Source: Armillaria gallica
Lineage: Eukaryota > Basidiomycota > Agaricomycetes > Agaricales > Physalacriaceae
Length of the DNA stretch: 64,000 nt
NCBI GenBank assembly: GCA_037576215.1
Contig: JBANDB010000001.1
Location: 5,270,001-5,334,000 of the forward strand
Direction of reading: 5' to 3'
Positions 25,150 to 36,061 of the stretch are shown here, one piece after another. The notes beneath the pieces were generated by a model, which saw only the letters and a list, made by a program, of their open reading frames with translations, was not told where the DNA came from and did not search any database. The translations under genes were made by a program, and so were the position numbers. How positions within the stretch are numbered: the stretch's first letter is position 1; every line of letters begins with the position of its first letter.

Positions 25150-26832
25150 TCAGAACAGTTCTATACCGGAACAGTTCATTGGTCCAATATGCCAAAGCCA
25201 GCTACTAGGTAATGGTGGGCCAGTGCCAGGAGCATCTGCTGAAAAATGAAAGCTCGCATCCAGCCCTCCCTCTCTGAGAGCCTTAAAGCCATCAGTGTAT
25301 ATATCCCGCGCCTCAGAGGGCTCCCAGAGAAGTAACTTTATCTTCTTCAAACAACTTTTCAAGGAAGAATTAACCCCAGCCCGGTCAGGAAGCCTAGAGC
25401 GAGCCATATCTAAGAAACGTCGTGCTTGGCTTGGGTCCACTAAATCTGGATCATCAAAGGTAAAAGCCATGACTGTCAAATCCGATAGATTCGGTAATAC
25501 GCAAGAAGAAGATGTGACAGTGAGAGCGGTTATCCAGTCAGAAGCACTGGAATTATCAACTTCGAGGTGGAGGTGCGTGATGTGACGTACGGCATCTGTG
25601 TCGAAGAAATGTGCAGCTTCAGCGAATCGGATATAACCGCGACAAAGATAAAGTTGATCTAGTGAGAAGTGGGATCTGTGGTGAAGTGCACCTATCGCGT
25701 TTATGTTGTCAGCGCTAAGGCTTTGCATCGCGCTCAAGATGCGAAGTGCAGGTACTGTGAGATATTCTGTGCATGTTTCTGAGGAGCGGAAATAAATGAG
25801 CTGTCGAAGATGGTGTAGGGTTACGGGGATCGGAGCAGGCTGATTGGCAGATGAATTCTGTCGAACACCAATGGCCTGAATCCACAGCACCTCTAGACGG
25901 GGCATCGCAGAAATGAAATTGCGGAATTCGGCGCCATCATAAAAACGGCCTCTAAACTGGTGTAGATTTGATGTCGGGAACATGGAGGGTAGAACTCTAC
26001 ACGCGCTGTCTAGGCAAAGCGAGGTGAGGATGGGGGCGTCAAAAAACATATCAGAGTCAAGTTCCCATGACCTGAAACCCACAAGAGTGAGTGTCTTCAG
26101 TTCAGAGAGGTTCCGAGTCTCGAGGCTTTTGGAGAGCTGCCGTAACACAGGCGTGAAGGCACGGACATAGACACTGAACCATCGACTGGAATGTGACACT
26201 AACTCTTTGATCAGAGGCTGTTCATTGAGTCCGTCAGGGTTGTCGCAATAGAGCAGCAATTTCAGAGGAGAATTGCGCGACAGCTGAAGCTGCGACCTGA
26301 CTATATCTAGCGCGTGGGGTGGTAGAAATGAAGGAAAGACATTGACAAGGCTGACCGTCGACCAGAGTGCGGGGGAAGACGAGGCGATGAGCCTCCACCA
26401 GTGACAGACACGAAGAAATATCCACGGCGCATTGTTCACATCGAGACTGCTGCTGGTGTTACTATGGTCGAATTCCAAGTCGGACGCGTACGAAAAGATA
26501 AGGAGCAGCACGTCACGATTGAGGCGTCTAATGGGAGAAAGGAGTGATCGTTTGGCCGCCACATTCTTCACGATTGTAGCTCGCTCATTACGGATACGAG
26601 ATGCCAATGTGTCAAGATGCTTTAGACGGTGGTTCAAATCGGAGACGATCTTTTCTAGGAGTGTAATGTCTTCGTCAAGCACTGTCGCGTCGATATCGAA
26701 GGAAGAATTTCCTGAACGAAGGCAATTGAAGACATCTTGGCCCTCAACTAAGGCAAGTGGGGGGATCTGCACAGATGAAATGTCGCTCTCGCGAAATCCA
26801 CAACGCAAACACTGTCCAAGCGGCGGCGGCAT
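25150..26832 (-). CDS. F-box protein, copy 1
   Basis: A single exon of 560 residues, from ATG 26832 to stop at 25150. The N terminus is Cys-containing (QCLRCGFRESDIS). A coiled-coil-like helix follows (LEKIVSDLNHRLKHLDTLAS), then the F-box (LSPIRRLNRDVLLLIFSYA ... PWIFLRVCHWWRLIASSSPALW, around residues 95-155). The rest is a long C-terminal region with leucine-rich motifs, for example LKTLTLVGFRSWELD and ITHLHLEVDNSS. F-box proteins recruit substrates to SCF ubiquitin ligases, and the C-terminal part would choose the substrate. It lies directly downstream of a RING gene on the same strand, an arrangement repeated at 46.8-48.4 kb. Before the ATG there is a GTGAGT...TTTCCAG interval matching an intron in the 5' untranslated region. 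The closest relative in the window is copy 3 at 51676-53355. Confidence 0.88.
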   Translation of the reverse strand: MPPPLGQCLRCGFRESDISSVQIPPLALVEGQDVFNCLRSGNSSFDIDATVLDEDITLLEKIVSDLNHRLKHLDTLASRIRNERATIVKNVAAKRSLLSPIRRLNRDVLLLIFSYASDLEFDHSNTSSSLDVNNAPWIFLRVCHWWRLIASSSPALWSTVSLVNVFPSFLPPHALDIVRSQLQLSRNSPLKLLLYCDNPDGLNEQPLIKELVSHSSRWFSVYVRAFTPVLRQLSKSLETRNLSELKTLTLVGFRSWELDSDMFFDAPILTSLCLDSACRVLPSMFPTSNLHQFRGRFYDGAEFRNFISAMPRLEVLWIQAIGVRQNSSANQPAPIPVTLHHLRQLIYFRSSETCTEYLTVPALRILSAMQSLSADNINAIGALHHRSHFSLDQLYLCRGYIRFAEAAHFFDTDAVRHITHLHLEVDNSSASDWITALTVTSSSCVLPNLSDLTVMAFTFDDPDLVDPSQARRFLDMARSRLPDRAGVNSSLKSCLKKIKLLLWEPSEARDIYTDGFKALREGGLDASFHFSADAPGTGPPLPSSWLWHIGPMNCSGIELF

Positions 26833-27317
26833 GCTCTGGAAATTACGTTAGACCAGGATCGAGGAACATATGTGCTAATAAATAAATACTCACCTATAAC
26901 TGAGTGATAGCAACGTAGCACTTCGTTACCAGCTCTGATCTGGTTCTGGCTACGGACGGGTTGTTGAAACCAAGCCCAAAAAGGAGCTGAGGTCCCAAAC
27001 TGGAAACTGAAAGCGGGAAATGCCGAAGTCCCCTCTTGGCTTTGTACGGCGGCCCGGTTATGCTAAACTCTCTGTTGATAATGCAATTTTATTGAAGGTA
27101 AGCAGGTAAAGGACATGTGCTATATATTCGAGTCCATTGGACAAATGATAGGTAATGTGTCCACGCGCAAAAGAAAAATAGACGTGAAGGAAAATATGGG
27201 ATAGACGAAGGAAGTATTATGGGAGCTATGGGGTATATAGACAGCAAGAGCAATAGATGGATGTTCGGCACAGCAACCTGAAGACCTCGTGCGACACCAC
27301 CTAGCCATTCGGTTTCA
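26833..27317. other. Intergenic linking RING copy A and F-box copy 1
   Basis: About 480 bases, recognisably similar in reverse complement to 47651-48141, which links the RING and F-box copies there. It carries the F-box promoter and a likely 5' UTR intron. Confidence 0.55.
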
Positions 27318-28129
27318 TCACTCCTGAGAGATATATATCTTCCGGAGCTGGTCCTCGGTGGCTTGTTCATCGCAGATGGGACATGCCTCTGTATATTTCA
27401 GCGCAGCGCAAATGCACCGTACGCAATACAAGTGTCCACACGGAGTCGCGCAGAGGGTCATATGCTCTTTCTGGCACATCGGACACGAGAAGGACGACAT
27501 CTCTTCAACGTCTTCTTCATCGTTCTCCTCTGCGTCGTCGGTCGCCGCATCATTCTGGAAGGTCGACGTCAGGACCAGGTGGGGAAGAGGAGAAGAGAAT
27601 ACTCACAGATGATGGCGGCAACCGCAGATACTCCGGGTCTTCAAAGTCGTATTCATTGCTGTCTTCCCATGAAGTATCAAGGGGCTCGTCGCCTGATTCA
27701 GAGACTTCGTCAGGATACTCCTCTTCGCCCCTCTCATCCTCCCAACCGTCTTCGAGGTCATAATAATCCTCTTCTTCAGAGTCGTCGTCGTCACTGTCGT
27801 CATCATCGGAGCCATGGACTTGCTCCATGTGGACCCGAAAGCCTGCAGCTGTACGGCAGTGCTTGTCGCAGGGCACGCAATAGTAATGATTCGGTGCAGT
27901 GACGCAGTGCTAGGAAGGAAAGGGACGTATTAGTTTATTCAATAAGCATAAAAAGACACCAACTTACACGACGAAGGATTTGGCCATTCAAAAATCGACG
28001 GCCACATCTCCAACATTCGGGATGGTCGTTGGAGTTCATGATATGCTCGGCTCGTTGCCGTTTATCGAAGAAGTACTCGTCGCACAATGCGCAGTACACT
28101 CCGTCCATACGTATCATATCGGTAGACAT
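27318..28129 (-). CDS. C2H2-like zinc-finger/RING-finger protein, copy A
   Basis: Three exons. Exon 1, from ATG 28129, encodes a Cys/His-rich part (MDGVYCALCDEYFFDKRQ, H/H in AEHIMNSNDH, then CWRC). Exon 2 encodes HCVTAPNHHYCVPCDKHC followed by a strongly acidic stretch (GSDDDDSDDDDSEEEDYYD). Exon 3 (27500 side) encodes a C3HC4 RING: CPMC, CATPCGHLYCVRC, CPIC. The protein ends KIYISQE at 27318, about 233 residues. RING domains of this type usually bind E2 enzymes and act as ubiquitin ligases; the substrate is unknown. It is the inverted relative of copies at 36062, 41415 and 46841, and differs at a few residues (CGHLYC, CICAALK, DEQATED). A conserved TATA box lies about 105 bases upstream. 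Confidence 0.85.
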
Positions 28130-28232
28130 GATGATAGAGATAGATGATAATGGTTGGTTGATTGGTTCAATGGTGGTTGTTGTTGGTTGTTCAAAGTGTT
28201 GTTGTGAGGATCCAGGCTGCGGAACGCACCCA

Positions 28233-28239
28233 TTTTATA
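28233..28239 (-). promoter_or_regulatory. TATA box of RING copy A
   Basis: TATAAAA on the minus strand, about 105 bases upstream of the ATG. The same box and its flanks occur in front of the three other RING copies, so conservation supports it. Confidence 0.6.
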
Positions 28240-28997
28240 TCCTTCGTTGGTATGCGTGTGTTTTGACACGTCTTAGACATGAACGTAACTCCGGAGAAAC
28301 GAGCATCCAAGACTGCCGGTGCTTCGAAATGGCTCCTCAGATTGAAAGGAGTAGACAACGAAGAGGAAGTTTTTTCTTCCTCCGCGGACCAATGTCTTCG
28401 TTTCTGTGTCGGTACAAAAATTAGAGACGAACTGGCTAGTAGTGTTGTGTAGCAAGTGCTCTCGGAGGGTAACAAGGTATCGGAAGAGATCGAAGTTACA
28501 AACAGTTCAGTGGAAGCAGAGCAACTCGAAAACCGCACGCAGAAATGGAGATCGGTAAGGATTTTGTAAACTGTAGAATCGAAGCTTGCCACAATCAAAG
28601 CATGTGCAGCCTGCCTTGAGTGGTGGATAATGTCGGGATAATGGGTTCAAAGAGTAAGTAGGCTACGCTGTCACGGTCACGGTCACAACCTTTCCCAGAA
28701 TGGGCCTCCCAGCCGAGCAGCCTTGGCTTCTGCCACCTTCACATCTACAGTGAGCTGGAACCTGCTGGAACGAAAGGCTCAGGAAATGTGCCGCTGATTA
28801 CTTCGACTTCGAAATCATTCAGTCAGACTACGCCCCACGACTTCGATATCTTTCTCTATATTCCCGGATCCGATTTCTCTGATAATCGCCCTTGTCGCAA
28901 AAAATCTCCCATTCCTTAGTATGTTCCAGCAAATCATCGTCCACTGGTCCATGTCAACGAAAATTTCAGTTTTATATCTGCCTCACGCGGACGAACC
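28240..28997. other. Divergent intergenic region
   Basis: Lies between the divergent RING copy A and the MYND-finger gene. It contains a short (GTCACG)n-like repeat near 28669-28686. No gene is supported. Confidence 0.4.
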
Positions 28998-31336
28998 ATG
29001 CCTGGACCTAGCAGTCAACGGTCGAAGAAATCTAAAAGCAAAGCCAAGGCGTCCACCGCGCCGGCCAGCTCAACTCCCGATGCCTATATCGGTGACATAG
29101 ATAATGCTGTGGGATGGAATATCATTGTTGATATTTTGTGTGAAGGTCTTGAGCTGCCCGGTGAGTGCAATAAGCCTGCGCACTACACTAGATCACCAAT
29201 CGGTCTACCACCCTAGATTTGACGACACGGAGCGGTCTGAAGAAAGTTCACGCAAATTTCGACAGTATATACCGACGTCTCGACAAAACCTACGTTAAGC
29301 ATGAAAGCAACGAGAAGGTTACAGGGGGTATCGCCGGGATCTACGGCAGAATGTGTGCCGATAAAATATTGAGGGATAGATTGTTTGAAAAAGGTACCTG
29401 CGCCCTACGGTTCTTCCTTCACCATGTCATGACTGTCGCCATTACCAGGCTTTTTGAAGCGACTTTTACCCTTGCTGCATATACAAGAGACGCGACATGT
29501 TGCTCTGCGTGCTCTTTCCCTGATCACGCATCACGGAGGAGAGGATATCAGGTTCGAAATTGCTCGGCATTCCAACGAACTTGCCAAGACACTTTCTAAA
29601 TTTCCCGATGACGCTGCGGGCTCGGAGCTCGTCGTTTCAGTACTTGCTCATTCCATCCCTGCTGTCGTCGCGTATGACACCATTTCACCCAAACCCGACA
29701 TATTTCGCTCTCTTGACATGAACATCATCATCAAAGAGGTTACGGAAAGCACGAAGAGACCTAGCGCCTCAACATATCTTATCAATCATGCCTCTGAGCT
29801 CTTGAGCCTATCGACCCTCAACTGCTATGATGCCTTCAAACACACTCCTTCTGCCTTGAACTTCCTGGTTGCTGGCCTTAGGAGTGCTGATTGGGCATTC
29901 CGATGTACTTGCTTGGGTAGCGTCATTCGATTTCATCGACACGAAGCCGAAGGGGATACCCGAGATATGGACCCCAATAAGTTCATGGCAGCTATTAGCA
30001 GGAGGTTTCCTCCACATATCAACGACATCCTCTTAGCCTACGGTCCCGAACGGTGCGAGACGTACATGACCCTCAAAGCGACTCGCGATTTCCAAGACGC
30101 CATGATGAAATGCGCTCAAGACCATGACTTGTACCGGCTAGGACTATCCATCGCACCCATCATCCTTAGCACCGAATACTCGGTTGCCAACGGAATGTTC
30201 GAAACTGAAAATCCCGTCACTCGTCAACGGGAGATTGTAGATATAGGATTGCCATTCACAATGTGGGGGGACAGTCTTCCACATTGTGCCAAGGCCATTC
30301 GGGCAAAGGGAAACCCATCTGAAGCTGATATTGCAGATATCCTCGATGTCAAGTATTTCATCATGAAAGCCCGTCTCCCGGAGGCCGTGCGTCTGGCTCA
30401 AGAATCCCTCAAGCGTAATCCCCACTGCGCATACTATCACTACGCCATCACCCTTCTCGCGGACCCTGTTAAAGGTCTTCGGGCTGCAAAGAAAGGGTTG
30501 AAGTGTAAACAGACGAGCCCTTTCATCCAGTTTCAGTTGCTCCGGCGTGGAGTCTCGCATGCAGTGGAGTTGGGCCTGCAGAAACTTCAAGAGGCAAGTA
30601 GGTTTGACACGGTGCCTTGGCATGAGGGCGTCGCGTTCCTAACGAGCGCGCTCGAGGACTCCAAGGCGTATATAAAGCAGGCACCTCCTGATAATCGCCA
30701 CATGAAGTATGCTCTGTACTGGAATATCCTTTTGACGCTCGCAATCCAAGGAGCTGATATCAGCGTCAATCTCAAAGAGCTCGAGGTGAGCGATGTCGCA
30801 GTGCTCTTAGGATATCATTTACCATATTATCCTTTCATAGAAAACGCGAAAACAGCTCGAGCTCGCAGATGAGATCAGCACTTTTATCGGAACCCCTCCC
30901 CCAAAGACAAACGAGCGCCTGGCACAAGAGACTGTGGTGAAATTATACACCGAGGCCGCTCAAGAATGGGAGAGTACCATATCGAATAATGACACTGAAT
31001 GGGAAGAGATCGTTACACCAGAGAGAGCGGAGGATGATCTGCAAGCGTGGTTGGAGGAGCTCCACCTCGATGACCCTGCGGTGAAGGCAAACCCGTCATG
31101 TCTGCACCCGAAGATTACCTCCAATAATGTCGCTTTATACCGGTGCTCGTGGTGTGGTACTCCAAGTGCGGTTCTTAGAAAATGTTCTAGGTGTGGACAA
31201 ACGAGGTGAGAGTATTTTTGGAGAGCAATTTGTAAAAACGAGCTTATGGTGATACAGGTACTGCGATGCTGGATGTCAAAAATCCCACTGGGCAGATCAT
31301 AAACGGCAATGTGCTCAGGTTTCGGACGTAGATTAG
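28998..31336 (+). CDS. MYND-type zinc-finger protein
   Basis: Five exons (28998-29160, 29217-29393, 29449-30785, 30841-31205, 31258-31336) give 706 residues. The N terminus is basic and low in complexity (SSQRSKKSKSKAKAS). A long helical-repeat region follows (LLPLLHIQETRHVALRALSL, LNFLVAGLRSADWAFR) and resembles the armadillo/TPR-like scaffolds in related fungal proteins. The last 50 residues form a MYND finger split by the last intron: YRCSWCGTPSAVLRKCSRCGQTR then YCDAGCQKSHWADHKRQC. MYND fingers mediate protein-protein contacts; no SET domain is visible, so a methyltransferase role is not supported. Function beyond binding is unknown. The gene stands alone, with a divergent RING gene upstream. 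Confidence 0.86.
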
Positions 31337-31565
31337 ACAGCGTTCTGTCGCTTGCTTGCTCATGTAACTCTATCGTATGTTTGTAAATCCACATGCCGCC
31401 ATTTCTGTTGAAACATATACCAAAACAAGATTAACATTCGCATTGCGATCAGACTGAAAAACGGTGTTCAGGTGTTTGTGCATGAACTATACTAGGCACG
31501 GGTCCGTCGACGAACGCCAGGGTAGATAGTGAAGTGTGCATCATCTCCATAAACTATGGTGATCT
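31337..31565. other. Short intergenic, converging 3' ends
   Basis: Separates the stop codons of the MYND gene and the F-box pseudogene. Nothing else is seen. Confidence 0.5.
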
Positions 31566-33087
31566 TTACCACTGCGTTGCCTTGATTCCCCGCCTTCTCA
31601 GTAGCCTCAACCGTTCCACGGTCCACGCACTCAATTCTGCTCCGTTACGAAGTCCAACAACAACTGACTTGAGCGAGCCCGTGTAAGCATGATGCTCAAT
31701 CATATCCATAACAGTATTCTCCTTGTGGTGATCTAGTGAAGGAAACATGTCGTCAACGCTCGGGGCCCAAACCAACTTCAAACTCTCCAGCTCCGCTTGT
31801 TCATAGAGACATGTAACCGGTATCTCTGATATGATGGGCGAGCAATTGACTCTTCTTTCATTCGCTTCGACGATCGAGAGATTCTTGAGATGTGGTATGC
31901 ATTTGAGCATGCGGCGAACTTGCACGTCGGTGAAAGGAACTTTGGTAAAGGTGAGAGATGTAATAGTTGCGGCTGATTCGGAGCAGGGCTTTGGCGCAAT
32001 TTCCAAGGAGGAAAGGTGGGGAAATGAGACATCTGGATCACTGATGATAGGTTCGAGTAAAGTGTTGGTCAATATGAAAAATTCAAGCGCCAAAGAGACA
32101 GGCTTGTCGGAGCCAGAGGTATGAAACCCCGAGCTCGGCGGACCGTCGACGAGAGTGGCTCTTATGACCTTGGGGAATCTCTTTAACAGAGACGCACGAA
32201 CATTAGATAGAAAAAGAACGGTAATTTGATTTCGACTCGGTAATTGAATTCAGAGCGAACCGACTGGCCCATATATATGAAGACGTTCGAGGTTTGATGC
32301 GTTTTGACACATCGCCCAAGGAAGGATAGCCCCAGAATCCCCTACAGTTTTGATTTCGAGGGACTTCAACAAAATGTAGTGATTTTCGATAGCATTGAAT
32401 ATCGCCCTTCCCCGGCTGTTCATGGTAAAACAGATGGAATGGCATCGGTCCAAAACGGACGGTGCCGCTATAGCATTGCGAGTGGCGTCTAACCCACTTT
32501 CATCCGGAAATCTGCGCTCATAATCTACCCGTCTGTATGATGCTCTAAGATGGAAGGTGAGGCTGAATGGCGAGGACAATGCTTGGTAATGATCTCTATA
32601 CGACGGGCGATAAGAGAGGCGTTGTCTAGTCGAATCTGATGGCAAGCTGCGATATGCGTCCAAAGAATGCGCATTGAAAGGGAAACTTTACGCCAGTGCG
32701 AGCACACTGAGGTCAATAGAGTTGGTGGGAGAAATGGTTTCGAGCCAACAGAACTGGTACAACATGCAGCCTCGAATATGGCGGCGAGGACTTCCACGGG
32801 CAGAATACGGGTGGGCGAAAGAGAAGACTGTTGGAGGCGCATACAGTCATTAATTGCCTCTTTGAAGCTTTAAGTGTCATCAAAACACATTCAACTCGCG
32901 AAATCTCGGCATCATAGAGCGGGATCTGCGAGCGGAGCAGAGAAAGCTCATCTGTGATCGTTTGAGATAGAGAAGATCCTTCACGCAACCCATATAGGAT
33001 GAAGCGTTTGAGATCTTCGATGTCTGCCAGCGCAGGAAATGTGTTGTTCCCCAAACTAGGCATCATAGATCTGAAAGGAACATTCAA
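31566..33087 (-). pseudogene. F-box/LRR pseudogene with two frameshifts and an in-frame stop
   Basis: Reading down the minus strand, the frame opens near 33087 (MPSLGNNTFPALADIEDL). A helix ends in ISRVECVLMTLK near 32875. The F-box (LSPTRILPVEVLAAIFEAA ... LTSVCSHWRKVSLSMRILW) continues only in a different frame, and a second shift lies near 32600 before SPFSLTFHLR. The leucine-rich part then carries a TGA at 32250-32252, after LERLHIYGPVGSL, and runs on in the same frame as QLPSRNQITVLFLSN to a stop at 31566. No GT-AG intron explains any of the three breaks. The gene therefore looks decayed; sequencing indels are an alternative for the frameshifts but not for the stop. It resembles the general basidiomycete F-box family rather than the RING-linked F-box copies. 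Confidence 0.72.
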
Positions 33088-33558
33088 AACGGCTGAGTCT
33101 AAGCGATGTAAAACACTTACGGGCTTAGGGTTTGTGTAGTGTTAGATGCGGGAGTATGGAGGAGGATAGCGTTCGGGTCGTTGAGAAAGAGAAAGAGGTC
33201 AAGAACAAAGAAGACAAATGAAAGAGTACACTGACGATGGTCACCTGACTCGATTGATCGATTTTGAGTGTCCAGTCAGGAATCAGGAATCATCAAGGCA
33301 TGAGGAGCTTAATTTATCCACAGAGGTTAGATACGGGTTATACAACGCTTGATGGATGTCAATTGTGCTCGTACTGCGCACCCAGTGCGACGATGATGTA
33401 CGACAAAGAATAGACAGATAGTTACCTCCATTGCTGCCTCCGAGCGTCAAACTGGGGGACGGGGGCCACCCAGTAGACAAGGTGCAGGGCGTGCGAGATG
33501 CTCTTTTAGCTGAAGGCGGTATATCAGATTGCGGAAGTAGGGAGAACGATGGGTACAA
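33088..33558. other. Intergenic
   Basis: Holds the 5' flank of the F-box pseudogene and the 3' flank of SWC5. No gene is supported. Confidence 0.4.
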
Positions 33559-34414
33559 TTACCCTCTTCGCCGCTTATTGCTTTTGCTCGCTTCAAGAGC
33601 ACCTTCTCGTCGCTCTCCGACTCTCTCCAGGAACTCTATCTTTTCGAGATAGCCCCCTCCTCGCCGATTCGCCTCCAACTCATCCTTAAAACTCGAAGGT
33701 TCGGCTGAAACATGACTGCGCCAGTCCATGGCAGATTTGTCGAGTGTCGTGAGCTTTTTGGGTTTTTGTTTCGAGGGCCCAGGGAGGTCTTTCAGGGAGA
33801 ACTTTCCTTTCCTTGGCCCAGGCTTCTTCTTCGGAGGCATTGGCGTAGATGCCCCAGACGCGACAGGCGGCAATTCAGTAGTAGCACCAGAGCTCTCCTC
33901 TCTAGACTCAGAAGATAATGGCCATTTCTTTGCGTCCGCAGAATCTTCAGGGACTTCAACGACTTCGCTATTTCATTCATTAAGGGCAAAGCACCATAGA
34001 GGTAGAGCCACTGGACGTACACGACATACTCGCCAGCGAAGAGATATCTTTTCTCCACCTTGACCATCTTTTTCGGCACTTCTGGCTGCGGTGTCGTCGA
34101 AGCCGACGCTAGGGATTTCTGAAAGTTTGCCCAGAGTGCATCGCGAGCCCTAGAAGTCCTGAAGTTAGGGCAAGACAGATTGCACGGGTCGATGAACACA
34201 CTGTTTCTGTGCTGCATCGTCGTTCTCTGCTGCGACAAGCTTTGGAGAGCTTGTCCGCTGACGTTTAGTGTCCCTTTCTGTATCTGAGGAATCGGACTCT
34301 GCTGCAGCAGTGAGCTGAAACTCCGGTCGCTGCACACTAGTACATACCAGCATCGCCAGCGGGTGGGACGTAGTCTTCGTCTTCAGAGTCGGAATCGTCC
34401 TTGGGAGTGGGCAT
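33559..34414 (-). CDS. SWC5: SWR1-complex subunit SWC5 (BCNT/CFDP1 family)
   Basis: Four exons (34414-34348, about 34301-34202, 34158-34030, 33967-33559) give about 234 residues; a three-base ambiguity exists at the exon 2 acceptor. The N terminus is acidic (KDDSDSEDEDYVPPAGDA). A middle segment with RARDALWANFQKSL and VKVEKRYLFAGDEVVEV follows. The C-terminal BCNT-C domain has the family hallmarks: KLTTLDKSAMDWRSHV, DELEANRRGGGYLEKIEFL and ERVGERRE. The protein belongs to the SWR1 remodeller, which exchanges H2A-H2B for H2A.Z-H2B in chromatin. The ATG is only about 97 bases from the divergent HEM4 ATG, so the two must share a promoter. Its first exon and first intron were copied along with the HEM4 array downstream. 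Confidence 0.9.
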
Positions 34415-34511
34415 GTACAGAAAGAATGCCGTGAGAGCGGCAGACGACGGTCGTCGTGATGGTCGATGGTCAAGGTCACATTCCCTTTGCCGCTCTTTGC
34501 CGCCGACCACC
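34415..34511. promoter_or_regulatory. Bidirectional SWC5/HEM4 promoter
   Basis: Only 97 bases separate the two divergent start codons, so both genes must be driven from here or from within the neighbouring gene. The same interval is present in altered form before HEM4 copies 2 and 3. Confidence 0.6.
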
Positions 34512-35332
34512 ATGACGTCCAAGGCCAACGTGCTACTCCTTCGCGAACGGACACCGTCCTCTGACAGTGACCAGGACCGGTATGAAGCCGCCTTTGCTGC
34601 TGCAAACTACACGCCTTTCTCGATTCCCGTGCTCGAGACGGTGCTCACCGATATCACCGAGCTCGCATCAGTAACAGAGCAGAACGATTTCGATGGAGTT
34701 ATCATGACCAGTGCACGCTCAAGCGAGGCCTGGGATAAGGCAAATGGTACAGAGAAGGACAGTACGTGTCGTATTCACCTACGCATGAAATCCTGTTCTC
34801 ACTTTCACGGACAGAATTTCCATTCTATGTTGTCGGAAAGGCTACTGCCTCGACGCTACGTTCCAGCATGCCAAACGCCGACATCCGTGGAGAATCTTCT
34901 GGAACGGCAGAGCAGCTCGCCAACTTCATTCTTGCAGAACAACCTCGTCCTACGAAACTACTGTATCTGACTGGCGACAAGAATCGTGACACCCTTCCTA
35001 ACATCCTTGGCGGCGCAGTAGTCTCTCTACATTCTCTCAAGGTGTACGAGACCCAAGGAAGCTCTACGTTCTCGCAGCAACTGAAGGAGATCGTACCGGT
35101 GGGCCCGACTGTGCCATGGTGGATCGTGTTCTTCGCACCGTCTGCTGCAGAATTTGTTCTACCATTTCTGAGAGAGCAGTTCGACCTAGACACAGTCAAT
35201 ATTGCGGCTATTGGGCCGACAACTGCAACATTCTTGCGCGAGACCCTGGGACTTCTTGTGGACGCTATCCCTACTAAACCGTTGCCAGAGGAGTTGCTGA
35301 GGGCAATTATGGACGCAGATGCAACATCTTGA
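34512..35332 (+). CDS. HEM4: Uroporphyrinogen-III synthase, copy 1
   Basis: Two exons (34512-34761 and 34815-35332) give 255 residues, normal for the family. The enzyme closes and isomerises hydroxymethylbilane to uroporphyrinogen III in haem synthesis. Family features are the N-terminal LLLRER start, FDGVIMTSARSSEAW at the end of exon 1, and in exon 2 FYVVGKATASTLR, LLYLTGDKNRDTLPN, LKVYET, WWIVFFAPSAAEFVLPFL and IAAIGPTTATFLRE. These match the two-domain fold. It is divergent to SWC5 across a very short promoter. Two further copies lie at 39919 and 45308. Confidence 0.92.
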
Positions 35333-36061
35333 TGAAGAAATTCTGTTGACACTCCTGGACTATCAGAGTAACACTGAGCCACTCCGCGAGGTACGCCTTC
35401 ATGCGATTCGTTAGGGACTTGCTCATTTTTTGGACAGAAGATATATTACTGCTGCTCTGGCGTATAGACTGTATCCTAGCGACTTCAAATATGCCCCCAA
35501 GCACGCGTTGTGGTCATTGTCCTACTTCTGATGTCGCATTAACGCGCCTCTTCGCTCATTTGTTGACAGAGGTCCACATCCGCGGAGAAACCGGTGGTCT
35601 GGAAACTTGTTTCACCGACAGGCAGTCCTCCTATAGTGACGCCTACGTTGTCAAGGAGGAACGGAAGCTATCGAATGCGACGGAAAATCCCATCTCCACG
35701 CGTTGTCGTCTTGCCCCAAACATGATTACACAGCACTCATCGCCCACAGCTGCCGTCGGACAAGGATTTACTGCCCTTCGGGACTGTCTACGGGCCATAG
35801 CCCCTTTTGAACTGATCGAAGACGATACTTCCGTGGAACCAAAAATGCCTCCTTTCAACTCGAAGGTCCATATTCGAAGAACCGGCAGTCTTCGATACTT
35901 GTTTCTCCGGAAGCCATGTCTAAGACGTGTCAAAACATGCGCATACGAACGAACGGTATAAAATGGGTACACTCTGCAGCCTGGATCCCCACAATTACAA
36001 CACTTTGAACAACCAACAACCACCATTGAACCAATCAACCAACAATTTATCATCTATCATC
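35333..36061. other. Intergenic of the array unit (RING B promoter)
   Basis: About 730 bases between HEM4 and RING B. It contains a conserved stretch present in all three units and an accidental 186-codon open frame (35401-35961) that I reject as a gene. Confidence 0.5.
35957..35963 (+). promoter_or_regulatory. TATA box of RING copy B
   Basis: TATAAAA about 105 bases upstream of the ATG, followed by a CAA/CCA-rich leader. Box and leader are conserved among the RING copies. Confidence 0.65.

Noticed and set aside
27363..27902. Arg/Ser-rich open frames antisense to the RING genes (also at 36290, 41642 and 47066)
   Set aside because: They are complements of the acidic run and RING codons of genes with well-supported exons.
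35401..35961. 186-codon open frame between HEM4 and RING B, with partly open equivalents in other units
   Set aside because: It runs through the RING promoter and TATA box, is not kept open in units 2 and 3, and has no motif.
35643..36053. Minus-strand open frame over the RING leader, repeated in all units
   Set aside because: Overlaps the conserved promoter and leader; repetition is explained by the DNA duplication.
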